Below are positions 8,033-16,457 of a stretch of DNA of 18,878 nt, piece after piece (the first letter of the stretch is position 1; each line of letters begins with the position of its first letter). Source of the stretch: Desulfuromusa sp. (GTDB lineage Bacteria; Desulfobacterota; Desulfuromonadia; Desulfuromonadales; Geopsychrobacteraceae); NCBI GenBank assembly GCA_030590745.1, contig JAUVCS010000002.1:1-18878 (forward strand). Reading direction: 5' to 3'. A program made the translations under genes and the position numbers. The notes beneath the pieces are model-generated. The model saw only the letters and a list, made by a program, of their open reading frames with translations, was not told the DNA's origin and ran no database searches.

Positions 8033-9370
8033 ATGTTCAAGTTTAAGCAATTAGTTTCGATTGGTTTTTTTCTGCTGGTTTCCTGTGTCAGTAGCACCAT
8101 TTTTAGTGGCGCGGTGTTTGCCAATCAGGAAGATGATTATAAAAAACTTGAAATATTTACCGATGTCCTTTCATTGGTACGTAGTCATTATGTTGAAGAT
8201 GCTGATATGGAAAAACTGCTCTACGGATCAATCCGAGGCATGTTGAGTACTTTAGATCCTCATAGTAGTTTTTTGACCCCGGAGATGTATGAAAATATGC
8301 AGGCAGACACCCATGGTGAATTTGGTGGGCTGGGTATTGAAATTACGGTGAAGGATGGTGAACTGATTATTGTTTCACCCATCGAAGACACGCCGGCCTA
8401 TATTGCCGGGATTAAGGCCGGGGATAAAATTATCAAAATTGATGGTAGACCAACACGTGATATCGAGGTGATGGAGGCGGTTCGGTCGATGCGAGGTCCT
8501 AAAGGGGAGGCGATCACTCTCAGCATCCAGCGTCCCGGGGCAACTGAGTTGCAGGATTTCATAATTATTCGCGATATTATCAAGATTAAAAGTGTTAAGA
8601 GTAACTTGCTTCAGGATCGTTATGGTTATGTACGGATCGCTCAATTCCAAGATCGAACCAGTAGTGATTTAAAAGAACATTTACTCAAATTGCGGCAGGA
8701 GAATGGTGGTCATCTGGATGGGGTCGTTCTCGATTTGCGTAATAATCCCGGTGGATTGCTGGATCAAGCTGTTGCTGTCTCCGATCTGTTCCTGGAACAG
8801 GGGCTGATTGTTTATACTGAAGGACGTGATCTGGAGTCTAAGATGAGTTTCTCTGCACAACAGATGGAAACCGAACCGGAATACCCACTGATTATCTTGA
8901 TTAATGGAGGGAGTGCCAGCGCTGCTGAGATTGTTGCCGGAGCGCTACAGGATCACAACCGTGCGATTATTGTCGGTGAGCAGAGTTTTGGTAAGGGGTC
9001 AGTACAGACGATAATTCCCTTGGGGGATAAATCCGGATTACGTTTGACCACGGCACGTTATTTTACCCCTTCTGGCAGATCAATTCAGGCGCGCGGCATC
9101 AGTCCCGATATTGTTGTCCCGCTCATATTGACAACCGGTCTGGAGAAAGTTGATTCATCGTTTCGGGAGGAAGATCTGGAGAACCATTTTAAACCATTAA
9201 CTGAAAAGCAACCGGAGCAGCAATTGAAATCTACAGATTTGAGCCGGGAGAAAAAACAGGATAACCAATTGCAACATGCTCTTGATTTACTCAACGGAAT
9301 TAATATTCTCAAGCAAGGTAACCCGTCCGCTTGGATGCTCCCTGACATGGATGAAAGTAGTTCTGATTAA
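8033..9370 (+). CDS. S41-family C-terminal processing peptidase with PDZ domain
   Basis: This is a periplasmic serine protease of the CtpA/Prc group, which trims or degrades proteins from their C-termini and often controls murein hydrolases. The 445-residue protein has an N-terminal export signal, a PDZ domain (about 90-175) and the S41 core. The Ser-Lys dyad is visible as S296 in N291-GGSASAAE and K321 in GEQSFGKG; the 25-residue spacing equals that of the plant D1 protease. The signal can be read two ways: signal peptidase I cleavage after VFA near residue 30, or a lipobox L15-V-S-C18, so it may be a lipoprotein. A TGAGG ribosome-binding site precedes ATG 8033, 17 bases after envC. A Ctp next to EnvC is a known proteobacterial arrangement. 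Confidence 0.94.
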   Translation: MFKFKQLVSIGFFLLVSCVSSTIFSGAVFANQEDDYKKLEIFTDVLSLVRSHYVEDADMEKLLYGSIRGMLSTLDPHSSFLTPEMYENMQADTHGEFGGLGIEITVKDGELIIVSPIEDTPAYIAGIKAGDKIIKIDGRPTRDIEVMEAVRSMRGPKGEAITLSIQRPGATELQDFIIIRDIIKIKSVKSNLLQDRYGYVRIAQFQDRTSSDLKEHLLKLRQENGGHLDGVVLDLRNNPGGLLDQAVAVSDLFLEQGLIVYTEGRDLESKMSFSAQQMETEPEYPLIILINGGSASAAEIVAGALQDHNRAIIVGEQSFGKGSVQTIIPLGDKSGLRLTTARYFTPSGRSIQARGISPDIVVPLILTTGLEKVDSSFREEDLENHFKPLTEKQPEQQLKSTDLSREKKQDNQLQHALDLLNGINILKQGNPSAWMLPDMDESSSD

Positions 9371-10558
9371 ATGACCATAAAAAAGAGAAAATCGATAAAA
9401 AAAACTGGTCGTAAATCTGTAAAAAAACGGCAGTTAACCCAGAATACGCGGATTCTTCTAGCCGCTATTTTTCTATTTGGCTTTGTTGCGATCTCCCTGT
9501 TTGCACTGGTTCGTCTGCAGACAGTTTTTTTACCAGAGCCCATGACCAGTCATAAAGAGCTTGTCTACGAAGAGCCGGCAGATGTTGTTCATCAACTCAA
9601 ATCTTACAGCTATGCTGATATCCGTGCTTTGATTGAAAATCAGCTGATGAATGGACCCCTTTCCAGCGGGTGGCGTAAGTTGCCAGATCGTAAAAATGTT
9701 CAGGTTCGTGAAATTTTTGGTGATTTTCCTTCTGCTCCATTTCTCGCCGAATTAGAAAATCACCTTGAGCAGGCGAACCCTTTGGCACTGTTGGAAGTCA
9801 GTCGCGACAAAGGGACGATTGATCTTTATTGGCAGGAGGTATTGCAGTTGGAGTTGCAGTATCAGGTGCCAATTGCTGCAAAGGTTAAGCGGGGGAAGAT
9901 TGCTGTCATTATGGATGATATTGGTGCTTCTCTCTCCCCCCTGCAAAAAATGTTGCAGCTCGATATTGTTATTACCCCAGCAATTTTACCTGGAACAGGT
10001 AAGGCGCTATCAGCAACTTCTTTGCTCCAAAATGATGGTCGTGAGTATATGATTCACATGCCGATGCAACCACGTAGTTATCCAAAAACGAATCCCGGAG
10101 CAAATGCATTGTTGCTGGGGCAATCGGAAGACAAAACGCGCCGCTTGGTCCAATCTTATATAAAAGGGGTTCCCGGAGCAGTTGGCTGTAATAACCATAT
10201 GGGTTCTCGATATACAGAGGAAGCGAAAGCGATGCGGATTGTCTTGGATGAGTTGAAACAGCACAATCTTTTCTTTATAGACAGTCGCACTATTGGTGAT
10301 TCAATCGCCTTTTCTGAAGCACGTAAGATGGGACTGAAAACAGCGACGCGAAATATTTTTCTCGATAATAAAGAGAATATTCCCGCTATCCGGAAGCAGA
10401 TTCGTCGAATGGTCTCCTTGGCTGGGGAAAATAAGGAAATTATAGCGATTTGCCACCCTCACTCAGAAACTCTGGAGGCTTTCCGCCTGGAACAGGATTG
10501 GTTGAAACAGCAGAGGGTCGATTTTGTCCCGGCATCAGAGCTGGTTCACACCTACTGA
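9371..10558 (+). CDS. Divergent polysaccharide deacetylase family protein (YibQ-like)
   Basis: The 395-residue protein has a very basic N-terminus (residues 1-20, many Lys/Arg), one membrane anchor (about 28-48), a linker region, and a C-terminal divergent polysaccharide deacetylase domain (about 175-395, Pfam Polysacc_deac_2/DUF610 type). Family motifs visible are VIMDD (D182, D183), HMPMQP from H229, N275-H-M-G-S, FIDSRT with D304, and CHPH with H362 and H364. The enzyme activity of this family is not firmly established; in E. coli yibQ lies next to envC, and the same proximity here supports an envelope role. ATG 9371 abuts the ctp stop (TAAATG). The last 24 bases overlap the 3' end of the convergent ParA-like gene, and no terminator is visible. 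Confidence 0.9.
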   Translation: MTIKKRKSIKKTGRKSVKKRQLTQNTRILLAAIFLFGFVAISLFALVRLQTVFLPEPMTSHKELVYEEPADVVHQLKSYSYADIRALIENQLMNGPLSSGWRKLPDRKNVQVREIFGDFPSAPFLAELENHLEQANPLALLEVSRDKGTIDLYWQEVLQLELQYQVPIAAKVKRGKIAVIMDDIGASLSPLQKMLQLDIVITPAILPGTGKALSATSLLQNDGREYMIHMPMQPRSYPKTNPGANALLLGQSEDKTRRLVQSYIKGVPGAVGCNNHMGSRYTEEAKAMRIVLDELKQHNLFFIDSRTIGDSIAFSEARKMGLKTATRNIFLDNKENIPAIRKQIRRMVSLAGENKEIIAICHPHSETLEAFRLEQDWLKQQRVDFVPASELVHTY

Positions 10559-11965
10559 GGCAGAGGTTGGGTTGTCGTCTTCCTCCAGAGTATGGTCGAT
10601 CTGAATCTTATTAAAGATTGTCTGCCATTCCAGATAGTTGTGGTATTTAAGCAGTTCCAAGGGCTGTTTGTCCGACTGCCGGATCAATAATTGCTGGAAC
10701 TGATCTGTCTGCCCCATTGCCGCATCATTGAAAAGTTGCAAGAGGCTGGATTTCCCTTTTTTCTGGAACCGTCCCGGACTTTTTACTTTGATACTCCGCC
10801 CGGAAATTTTTCTCCCCTGATGATCGAGACGAAACAGGTCAATTTTAAACTGTTCATGATTGATTGGAATTTTCTGTAACAGATAGAAGGGGCTGTCAAC
10901 AGTTCCTATCAGTATCTCCTGCAACAGATCTTTATGCTCTTTGCTATTCAGTCCGGGATAGAAATTTGCGAGTAAAAGTTCTAATAAACAATTTTCTTCA
11001 ATGAACCCACTGAATTGACCGGTTTCATTTTCCAGAAAATAGGCGCCCGGCCAGATTCCTGTCTCCGGAACAGGGAGATCACAACAAAGGCAGTTTGGTT
11101 GAAGGTTTTTAACCCGTAAGGTGTATTTTTGTAGAAATTCTTTTTTCTGATTAAAAAGCTCATTCGCCACCTCGGTTAATCTGCTCGGACCATGTTCAAG
11201 ATAGTCAAGGTAGACCTGCCGGGTCAGATGGGTCAGCTGCAGATGGACCTCGGTATGGCGGCCATGGGTGATAACAGGGTAGATTTTACCCGAAGGATTG
11301 GTGATCAATGACTCAACTTTTGGACTTTTGGCAATAAATCCCTCAAAACAGCGATAGCCCCGATTGATCGCATAGGCTTTCAATAACTGATATGAATTAC
11401 GAAACGGGCCGTCAAAGCGGATGCGGGTATCGATCAGACAAGGTAAGAGCCTTAATACTGTTTTTGACCGTTTGTGTTGGATGAGAAAGTCTGCCAGATT
11501 TCGACAGTTCTCCAAAGAAGGGGCATCTTTAATCGGAACAATAACCCGGTCTGCGGCGTAAAGCGCAGTGTGGGTATAAAGATCAAGGGTTGGACTTGTA
11601 TCGATAATCACCACCCCCTGCAGTGACGAGCGGCTGATGGTTTGAGCGAGTTGTTCCACGTTCGTGATCTGTTGCTGGTGTTCCACCAAGTTGCGGCTTG
11701 ACGGGATATAGTTGACACCGTACTGACCGTCAGTGAGCAGGTCAACAGGGTCGCTTCCAGTAAAAAGCTGACCAACGTGCTGGTCTGTTACGGTTTTATT
11801 CAAGCGGAACATCTGGTCAACAGTGAAATGGTTATCAAAACTGAACAGGGTGACTGGAAGATCTTCGGCCAAACCTTTTAGATAGATAGCTAAATTTGTT
11901 GCCAGGGTGGTTTTACCAACCCCCCCCTTTTCGCTGGCAATGGTTATGATATATGCTTGTGACAT
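10535..11965 (-). CDS. ParA-like ATPase with long C-terminal extension
   Basis: The 476-residue protein begins with a MinD/ParA-type ATPase domain (about 1-265): deviant Walker A K13-G-G-V-G-K18-T-T including the signature lysine, and Walker A' VVIID122. The usual PPSLG after this Asp is changed to TSPTLD. From about 275 onward there is roughly 200 residues that I do not recognise, with a C292-x-C294-C295 cluster near its start and a charged Lys-rich stretch at 384-406. Standard ParA proteins are about 250-300 residues, so the extension is a real addition. There is no ParB, centromere-like repeat cluster or chemotaxis/flagellar gene nearby. A GAGGG ribosome-binding site precedes the start, and a strong promoter lies upstream. 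It faces the yibQ-like gene tail to tail with a 24-bp overlap. A positioning or cell-cycle role is inference from the family only. Confidence 0.88.
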   Translation of the reverse strand: MSQAYIITIASEKGGVGKTTLATNLAIYLKGLAEDLPVTLFSFDNHFTVDQMFRLNKTVTDQHVGQLFTGSDPVDLLTDGQYGVNYIPSSRNLVEHQQQITNVEQLAQTISRSSLQGVVIIDTSPTLDLYTHTALYAADRVIVPIKDAPSLENCRNLADFLIQHKRSKTVLRLLPCLIDTRIRFDGPFRNSYQLLKAYAINRGYRCFEGFIAKSPKVESLITNPSGKIYPVITHGRHTEVHLQLTHLTRQVYLDYLEHGPSRLTEVANELFNQKKEFLQKYTLRVKNLQPNCLCCDLPVPETGIWPGAYFLENETGQFSGFIEENCLLELLLANFYPGLNSKEHKDLLQEILIGTVDSPFYLLQKIPINHEQFKIDLFRLDHQGRKISGRSIKVKSPGRFQKKGKSSLLQLFNDAAMGQTDQFQQLLIRQSDKQPLELLKYHNYLEWQTIFNKIQIDHTLEEDDNPTSASVGVNQL

Positions 11966-12001
11966 CGAACCCTCAGTATGAATAATGAAAAATATTGAAT
12001 A

Positions 12002-12030
12002 GTTATAGGGAATTCCCTCAGTCCTGTCAA
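12002..12030 (-). promoter_or_regulatory. Near-consensus sigma70 promoter of the ParA-like gene
   Basis: On the minus strand a perfect TTGACA (12030-12025) and TATAAC (12007-12002) are separated by exactly 17 bases. Predicted start is near 11995, leaving a leader of about 30 bases. This is the best promoter match in the window. Its spacer is largely occupied by a palindrome. Confidence 0.75.
12007..12018. promoter_or_regulatory. 12-bp palindrome, possible operator
   Basis: AGGGAATTCCCT is a perfect inverted repeat lying within the spacer and touching the -10 box of the ParA-like gene promoter. A dimeric repressor binding here would block that promoter. A few 12-bp palindromes are expected by chance in 19 kb, so the placement, not the sequence alone, is the evidence. 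Confidence 0.4.
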
Positions 12031-12036
12031 TCTGGA

Positions 12037-12067
12037 TTGAAGATAGCTATACTGATGTTTTTATACT
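12037..12067 (+). promoter_or_regulatory. Candidate promoter of xseA
   Basis: TTGAAG (12037-12042) and TATACT (12062-12067) lie 19 bases apart on the + strand, a slightly long spacer. A second TATACT at 12048-12053 has no good -35 partner. Transcription would start near 12074, about 19 bases before the xseA ATG. The promoter is back-to-back with that of the ParA-like gene and does not overlap it. Confidence 0.45.
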
Positions 12068-12092
12068 CAAAAGTGATAGGTTTGTATCGATA

Positions 12093-13301
12093 ATGGATGT
12101 ATCGACTGCTGTTTCAGTATCAACGTTAGTTCAGTTATTACAGGAGCTGGTTGAGGATAACTTTGTTGAGGTTCTGGTACAAGGAGAATTGAGCAATGTC
12201 TCGCAGCCTCCATCGGGGCACTGTTACTTCACTTTGAAGGATAAGCGAGCCCAGATTAAATGCGCCATGTTTCGCAGCCAGGTACGGGCGCTCCGTTTCA
12301 AACCGACAGATGGCCTGGAAGTCATTTGCCGTGGGCGGGTTTCCATCTATCCGCAACGGGGTGATCTACAGCTGATCGTTGAGGGGATCGAGCCCGAGGG
12401 CGTTGGCGCTCTGCAACTGGCTTTTGAACAATTAAAGGAAAAACTGGAAAAGGAGGGGTTGTTTGCAGCGGGTTTAAAACAACCACTTCCAAATTTTCCA
12501 CAGGTTATTGGTGTGGTAACTTCGTCCTCAGGGGCGGCTATCCATGATATTCTCAATGTTTTAAAGCGTCGTTCCGCCGGGTTGCAGGTCGTTCTTCGGT
12601 CAGTGCGGGTACAAGGTGAGGGCGCTGCTGCTGAAATCGCTTCTGCAATTGCTGACCTTAACCGTGAAGCAACTGCTGATGTTCTTATTGTCGGGCGAGG
12701 TGGAGGGTCAAGAGAAGACCTTTGGGCATTTAATGAAGAAATTGTTGCCAGAGCTATAGCCTCCTCAAAAATTCCGGTAATTTCAGCTGTCGGCCATGAA
12801 ATTGACTTCTCTATCGCTGATCTGGTTGCCGATTTGCGGGCAGCAACACCGAGTGCGGCGGCGGAACTGGTGGTGAAAAATCGGCTTGAGCTGGAACGGC
12901 ATCTGGATCAGTTGATACTGCGCCTAGCAGCACAAATGCGTTCTCGCCTGCTGTTGCTCTCCAGTTCTCTCCATGGGTTGGAAAAGAGATTAAAGGCTCC
13001 GGCTGAATTGGTTAAATTCCAACGGCTGCAGTTACAGCAGTTATCCTTACGTTTGCATCAGGGGATGAATGAACTCCTCGCTGAACAGCAGCATCAAATG
13101 GCACTGCTGCTTGGCCAACTTCAAACTTTATCCCCTCTGGCAGTGTTATCCCGTGGTTATGCAATTGTTAAACAGCAACAAACCGGGGATGTCGTTCATG
13201 CTGCAGAGCAGTTGCGCCGGGAAGATCAATTACAGATCCAGCTTGCTGATGGAGAGGTGGCAGCAATAGTGACAAAAATCGCCGCAAAAGGGAGAAAATA
13301 A
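12093..13301 (+). CDS. xseA: Exodeoxyribonuclease VII large subunit
   Basis: This is the large subunit of exonuclease VII, which with XseB degrades single-stranded DNA from both ends to short acid-soluble oligonucleotides. The 402-residue protein has an N-terminal OB-fold (about 1-100, with LVQGELSNVSQPPSGHCYFTLKD-type sequence), the catalytic domain (about 115-310, including VVTSSSGAAIHD, IVGRGGGSREDLWAFN and SAVGHEIDF), and a C-terminal coiled-coil tail ending with the conserved LSRGYAI segment. It is somewhat shorter than the E. coli protein. Only a weak ribosome-binding site (GATAGG) precedes ATG 12093. It is divergent from the ParA-like gene, and its partner xseB follows after 79 bases. 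Confidence 0.95.
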   Translation: MDVSTAVSVSTLVQLLQELVEDNFVEVLVQGELSNVSQPPSGHCYFTLKDKRAQIKCAMFRSQVRALRFKPTDGLEVICRGRVSIYPQRGDLQLIVEGIEPEGVGALQLAFEQLKEKLEKEGLFAAGLKQPLPNFPQVIGVVTSSSGAAIHDILNVLKRRSAGLQVVLRSVRVQGEGAAAEIASAIADLNREATADVLIVGRGGGSREDLWAFNEEIVARAIASSKIPVISAVGHEIDFSIADLVADLRAATPSAAAELVVKNRLELERHLDQLILRLAAQMRSRLLLLSSSLHGLEKRLKAPAELVKFQRLQLQQLSLRLHQGMNELLAEQQHQMALLLGQLQTLSPLAVLSRGYAIVKQQQTGDVVHAAEQLRREDQLQIQLADGEVAAIVTKIAAKGRK

Positions 13302-13313
13302 CCGTTTAAGCAC

Positions 13314-13343
13314 TTGACGAAGTACAGGCCTGCTGTTGATAAT
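13314..13343 (+). promoter_or_regulatory. Candidate promoter for xseB-ispA-dxs
   Basis: In the 79-base gap after xseA, TTGACG (13314-13319) and GATAAT (13338-13343) are separated by 18 bases, five of six matches in each box. It would start transcription near 13350, about 30 bases before xseB, allowing the small subunit and the isoprenoid genes to be expressed apart from xseA. Confidence 0.5.
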
Positions 13344-13380
13344 CAAAAAATAACCTGAGCTCTGCTATGGATAACCAATT

Positions 13381-13608
13381 ATGGCAACAAAAATAAATTT
13401 TGAAGGATCGCTGCAAAAACTTGAAGAAGCAGTCGATCAACTTGAATCAGGAAATTTGACCCTGGATCAGGCGTTAAAAGTTTTTTCCGCGGGAGTGAAA
13501 CAGGCAGAGAGCTGCCGTAAATCATTGCATAAGGTTGAACTTCAGGTCGAACAATTACTTGAGCAAGAGGATGGAACTCTGCAGCGGGAACCTTTTGATG
13601 CCGAATAA
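13381..13608 (+). CDS. xseB: Exodeoxyribonuclease VII small subunit
   Basis: This is the 75-residue small subunit of exonuclease VII; several copies bind the C-terminal region of XseA. The family pattern is clear: an N-terminal FEGSLQKLEEAVDQLESGNL helix, then LDQALKVFSAGVKQAESCRKSL and an acidic tail. Length is typical. ATG 13381 gives the family N-terminus (MATKINFE), although only a weak ribosome-binding site precedes it. The last 11 bases overlap ispA, indicating coupled translation. Its separation from xseA by a 79-base gap with a promoter-like sequence is a mild oddity, since the two subunits are often directly coupled. Confidence 0.95.
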   Translation: MATKINFEGSLQKLEEAVDQLESGNLTLDQALKVFSAGVKQAESCRKSLHKVELQVEQLLEQEDGTLQREPFDAE

Positions 13609-14503
13609 AAGCTGGCAGTTACAACCCTATTTGAAAGAACGGGTTCGGCTGGTTGATTCAGCGCTGGATCGTTATCTTCCTGGGACTGAAACGCTTCCCA
13701 GCCGTTTACATGAGGCGATTCGCTATTCCGTTTTTGCCGGGGGAAAAAGGATTCGACCCATTTTGATGTTGGCGGCCTGTGAAGCTGTTGGTGGGGAGAT
13801 AAAAAACCTGTTGCCAGCTGCTTGCGCCATTGAGATGGTTCATAGCTATTCACTGATCCATGATGATCTTCCCGCTATGGATGATGACGACTTTCGGCGT
13901 GGAAATCTGACAAATCATAAAGTTTATGGGGAAGCAACCGCAATTTTAGCTGGTGACGGCTTGTTGACTGAGGCTTTTATCCTCCTCTCAAATAAGGATG
14001 TATGGGGGGATGTCCCGGTTGAGAAAGCCCGTGAAGCTATCAATATTATAGCAAAAAGCAGTGGTTCTCGTGGTATGGTCGGAGGTCAGGTTGTTGATAT
14101 GGAGGCAGAGAAAACTCCTATAGATCTCCCCACCCTGGAATATATCCATACCCATAAAACCGGGGCTTTAATTCTGGCGGCAGTGGAAGTTGGTGCTTTA
14201 TTGGGAGGGGCTTCTGTCGAGCAGCGCCGAGCCCTCTGTCGCTATGGTGCAGCTGCCGGATTAGCATTTCAGGTTGCCGATGATATCCTTGATATTGTGG
14301 CTGATCAGTCCCAGTTGGGGAAAGATGTCGGTAGTGATCAGCAACGTGGTAAGGCAACCTATCCGGCTTTGCTGGGGCTGACCGGGGCACGACAGCATGC
14401 TGATGAATTGCGGAAACGGGCTCTCTCAGCACTGGATATTTTTTCTGTTTCAGCACAACCATTGCGGGAAATTGCTAATTATATTATAGATCGTCCTTCG
14501 TGA
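13598..14503 (+). CDS. ispA: Short-chain polyprenyl synthase, probable farnesyl diphosphate synthase
   Basis: The enzyme condenses isopentenyl diphosphate with dimethylallyl and geranyl diphosphate to give farnesyl diphosphate in the cytoplasm, the precursor for undecaprenyl phosphate and quinone side chains. The 301-residue protein shows GGKRIRP (48-54), the first Asp-rich motif DDLPAMDDDD (89-98) preceded by HSYSLIH as in bacterial FPP synthases, and the second motif DDILD (228-232). The start is inferred at ATG 13598, which overlaps the xseB end by 11 bases and gives the usual N-terminus ending in YLKERV. ATGs at 13535 and 13571 would add unrelated residues. Placement between xseB and dxs is a very common gene order. 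Geranylgeranyl synthase activity cannot be excluded. Confidence 0.93.
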   Translation: MPNKSWQLQPYLKERVRLVDSALDRYLPGTETLPSRLHEAIRYSVFAGGKRIRPILMLAACEAVGGEIKNLLPAACAIEMVHSYSLIHDDLPAMDDDDFRRGNLTNHKVYGEATAILAGDGLLTEAFILLSNKDVWGDVPVEKAREAINIIAKSSGSRGMVGGQVVDMEAEKTPIDLPTLEYIHTHKTGALILAAVEVGALLGGASVEQRRALCRYGAAAGLAFQVADDILDIVADQSQLGKDVGSDQQRGKATYPALLGLTGARQHADELRKRALSALDIFSVSAQPLREIANYIIDRPS

Positions 14504-14547
14504 TGATGCTTGATTTTGCAACAGCTCTATTGACCCAAGGAAGATAA

Positions 14548-16449
14548 ATGGAAACACTTTTAGCGCAGATTGAGTCACCTGCGGACGTGAAAAAACTTGA
14601 GAAAAGTCAGTTGACGCAGTTGGCTGCTGAATTGCGTGAACAGCTGATTGTGACGGTCTCAACCAACGGTGGACATCTGGGCAGTTCGCTTGGAGTTGTT
14701 GAACTGACAATTGCATTACATCGGGTTTTTGATTCGCCCGAGGACAATATTGTCTGGGATGTCGGTCATCAAGCTTATGCGCATAAACTTCTGACCGGAC
14801 GGAAAGAGCAATTTTCAACTCTGCGTCAATTAAACGGTATCAGTGGATTTCCCAAGCAGAATGAAAGTGAGCATGATTGTTTTGGTGTTGGTCATTCCAG
14901 CACCTCTATTTCTGCGGCATTAGGTATGGCTGCCGGAAGAGATATCTGCGGCGGCGACAATAAGGTGATTGCGGTGATCGGGGATGGTTCCCTCACTGCT
15001 GGTATGGCTTTTGAGGCGCTCAATCACGCGGGAGATCTGAAACAGAAACTGGTGGTTATCCTGAATGATAATGAGATGTCGATTTCATCAAATGTCGGAG
15101 CGCTCTCTTCATTTATGAGTCGTAAAATGACATCAGAGACCTTTATCCGTTTTAAAAAAGAGACTGAAGTCCTTCTCAACTATGTTCCCGGTATCGGTCG
15201 TGATCTGGTTAATCTGGCCAAGCGTGCAGAGGAGTCGTTGAAGAGCTTTATGACTCCGGGGATGTTATTTGAAGGGTTTGGTTTTGATTATTTTGGTCCG
15301 ATTGATGGACACAATATCGATGAGATGACGAAAACTTTACACAACGTTGCGCAGATTGAAGGGCCGGTACTGCTGCATATTCTGACTACAAAAGGGAAGG
15401 GTTACGGTCCTGCAGAAGAGAATCAGGCAAAGTTTCACGGGATTGGACCATTCAACTCTGAAACCGGAGAGGTTAAGGCCGGTAAGAACAGTGGCGCTGT
15501 CTCTTATACAAAAGTATTTGGTGATACTTTGATTAAGCTTGCCCGTAACGATGAAAAAATTGTTGCCATTACTGCTGCTATGGCAGAGGGACCTGGTCTG
15601 AAGAAATATTCCGAAACCTTTCCTGAACGTTTTTTTGATGTGGGAATTGCAGAACAGCATGCGGTCACTTTTGCCGCAGGCTTGGCCTGTCGGGGGCTGC
15701 ATCCGGTGGTAACGATTTATTCTACTTTTATGCAACGTGCTTATGATCAGGTTGTTCATGATGTCTGCCTGCAAAATCTTCCCGTCACTTTTGCTCTGGA
15801 TCGAGGTGGATTGGTCGGTGCGGACGGACCAACTCATCATGGTGTATTTGATCTTTCCTTCTTGCGTCATATCCCTAACTTGACATTTGCAGTCCCCCGT
15901 AATGAACAGGAACTGCAACGGATTATGCTGGCAGCAAGTTTATTCGAAGGCCCCTTTGCCTATCGTTATCCCCGCGGTAATGGCATTGGCTTGCCACTAC
16001 CAGAGCAAATTGAACCTCTGGAGATTGGTCGTGGAGAGTTGCTGCGTGAAGGGACCGATGGTTTGATAATTGCGGTGGGCGATCTGGTTAATCAGGCACT
16101 GATTGCGGCAGATCAACTTTCCGAACAGGGGATTGAAGTCTCAGTTGTCGATGCCCGTTTTGTCAAACCTTTAGATGTTGATTTAATCTTATCGCAGGCA
16201 GAAAAAGCTCCTTTTGTCATAACTGCTGAAGAAAATTCACTTCAAGGGGGTTTTGGTGCTGCAGTTCTTGAACTGTTGAATGATATGGGGCTGGCTGTTC
16301 CGGTGATGCGAATGGGGATACCCGATCATTTTGTTGGTCAGGGAACTCAGACGGAATTGCGTCGGCAACTGGGACTTGATGCTCCGGGAATTATTGAAAA
16401 AGTGAAGCAGGGTTTACCCTCACAAAACCAGAAAGCAACAGCAAGTTAG
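14548..16449 (+). CDS. dxs: 1-deoxy-D-xylulose-5-phosphate synthase
   Basis: This is the first enzyme of the MEP isoprenoid pathway: thiamine diphosphate-dependent condensation of pyruvate with glyceraldehyde 3-phosphate. The 633-residue length fits. Visible motifs are H43 in [23 protein letters not shown] near 73-85, the ThDP motif starting G145-D-G and ending near N173 (ILNDNEMSI), the catalytic Glu E369 in [15 protein letters not shown], and a C-terminal transketolase-like domain. ATG 14548 follows AAGGAAG at good spacing, 44 bases after ispA. It probably shares a transcript with xseB and ispA and with the three small or uncharacterised genes downstream, the first of which begins eight bases after its stop. 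Confidence 0.97.
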   Translation: METLLAQIESPADVKKLEKSQLTQLAAELREQLIVTVSTNGGHLGSSLGVVELTIALHRVFDSPEDNIVWDVGHQAYAHKLLTGRKEQFSTLRQLNGISGFPKQNESEHDCFGVGHSSTSISAALGMAAGRDICGGDNKVIAVIGDGSLTAGMAFEALNHAGDLKQKLVVILNDNEMSISSNVGALSSFMSRKMTSETFIRFKKETEVLLNYVPGIGRDLVNLAKRAEESLKSFMTPGMLFEGFGFDYFGPIDGHNIDEMTKTLHNVAQIEGPVLLHILTTKGKGYGPAEENQAKFHGIGPFNSETGEVKAGKNSGAVSYTKVFGDTLIKLARNDEKIVAITAAMAEGPGLKKYSETFPERFFDVGIAEQHAVTFAAGLACRGLHPVVTIYSTFMQRAYDQVVHDVCLQNLPVTFALDRGGLVGADGPTHHGVFDLSFLRHIPNLTFAVPRNEQELQRIMLAASLFEGPFAYRYPRGNGIGLPLPEQIEPLEIGRGELLREGTDGLIIAVGDLVNQALIAADQLSEQGIEVSVVDARFVKPLDVDLILSQAEKAPFVITAEENSLQGGFGAAVLELLNDMGLAVPVMRMGIPDHFVGQGTQTELRRQLGLDAPGIIEKVKQGLPSQNQKATAS

Positions 16450-16457
16450 GTAATATT

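Noticed and set aside
12048..12053. Second TATACT as the xseA -10 box
   Set aside because: No acceptable -35 box lies 16-18 bases upstream; the pair at 12037-12067 is better, though its spacer is long.
11966..12092. parS-like centromere sites near the ParA-like gene
   Set aside because: Only one short palindrome is present, no repeated inverted motif and no ParB gene, so a partition locus is not supported.
15337..15918. 193-codon open frame on the minus strand inside dxs
   Set aside because: It lies fully antisense to a clear dxs gene, has no ribosome-binding site and its translation resembles no protein; a shadow frame.
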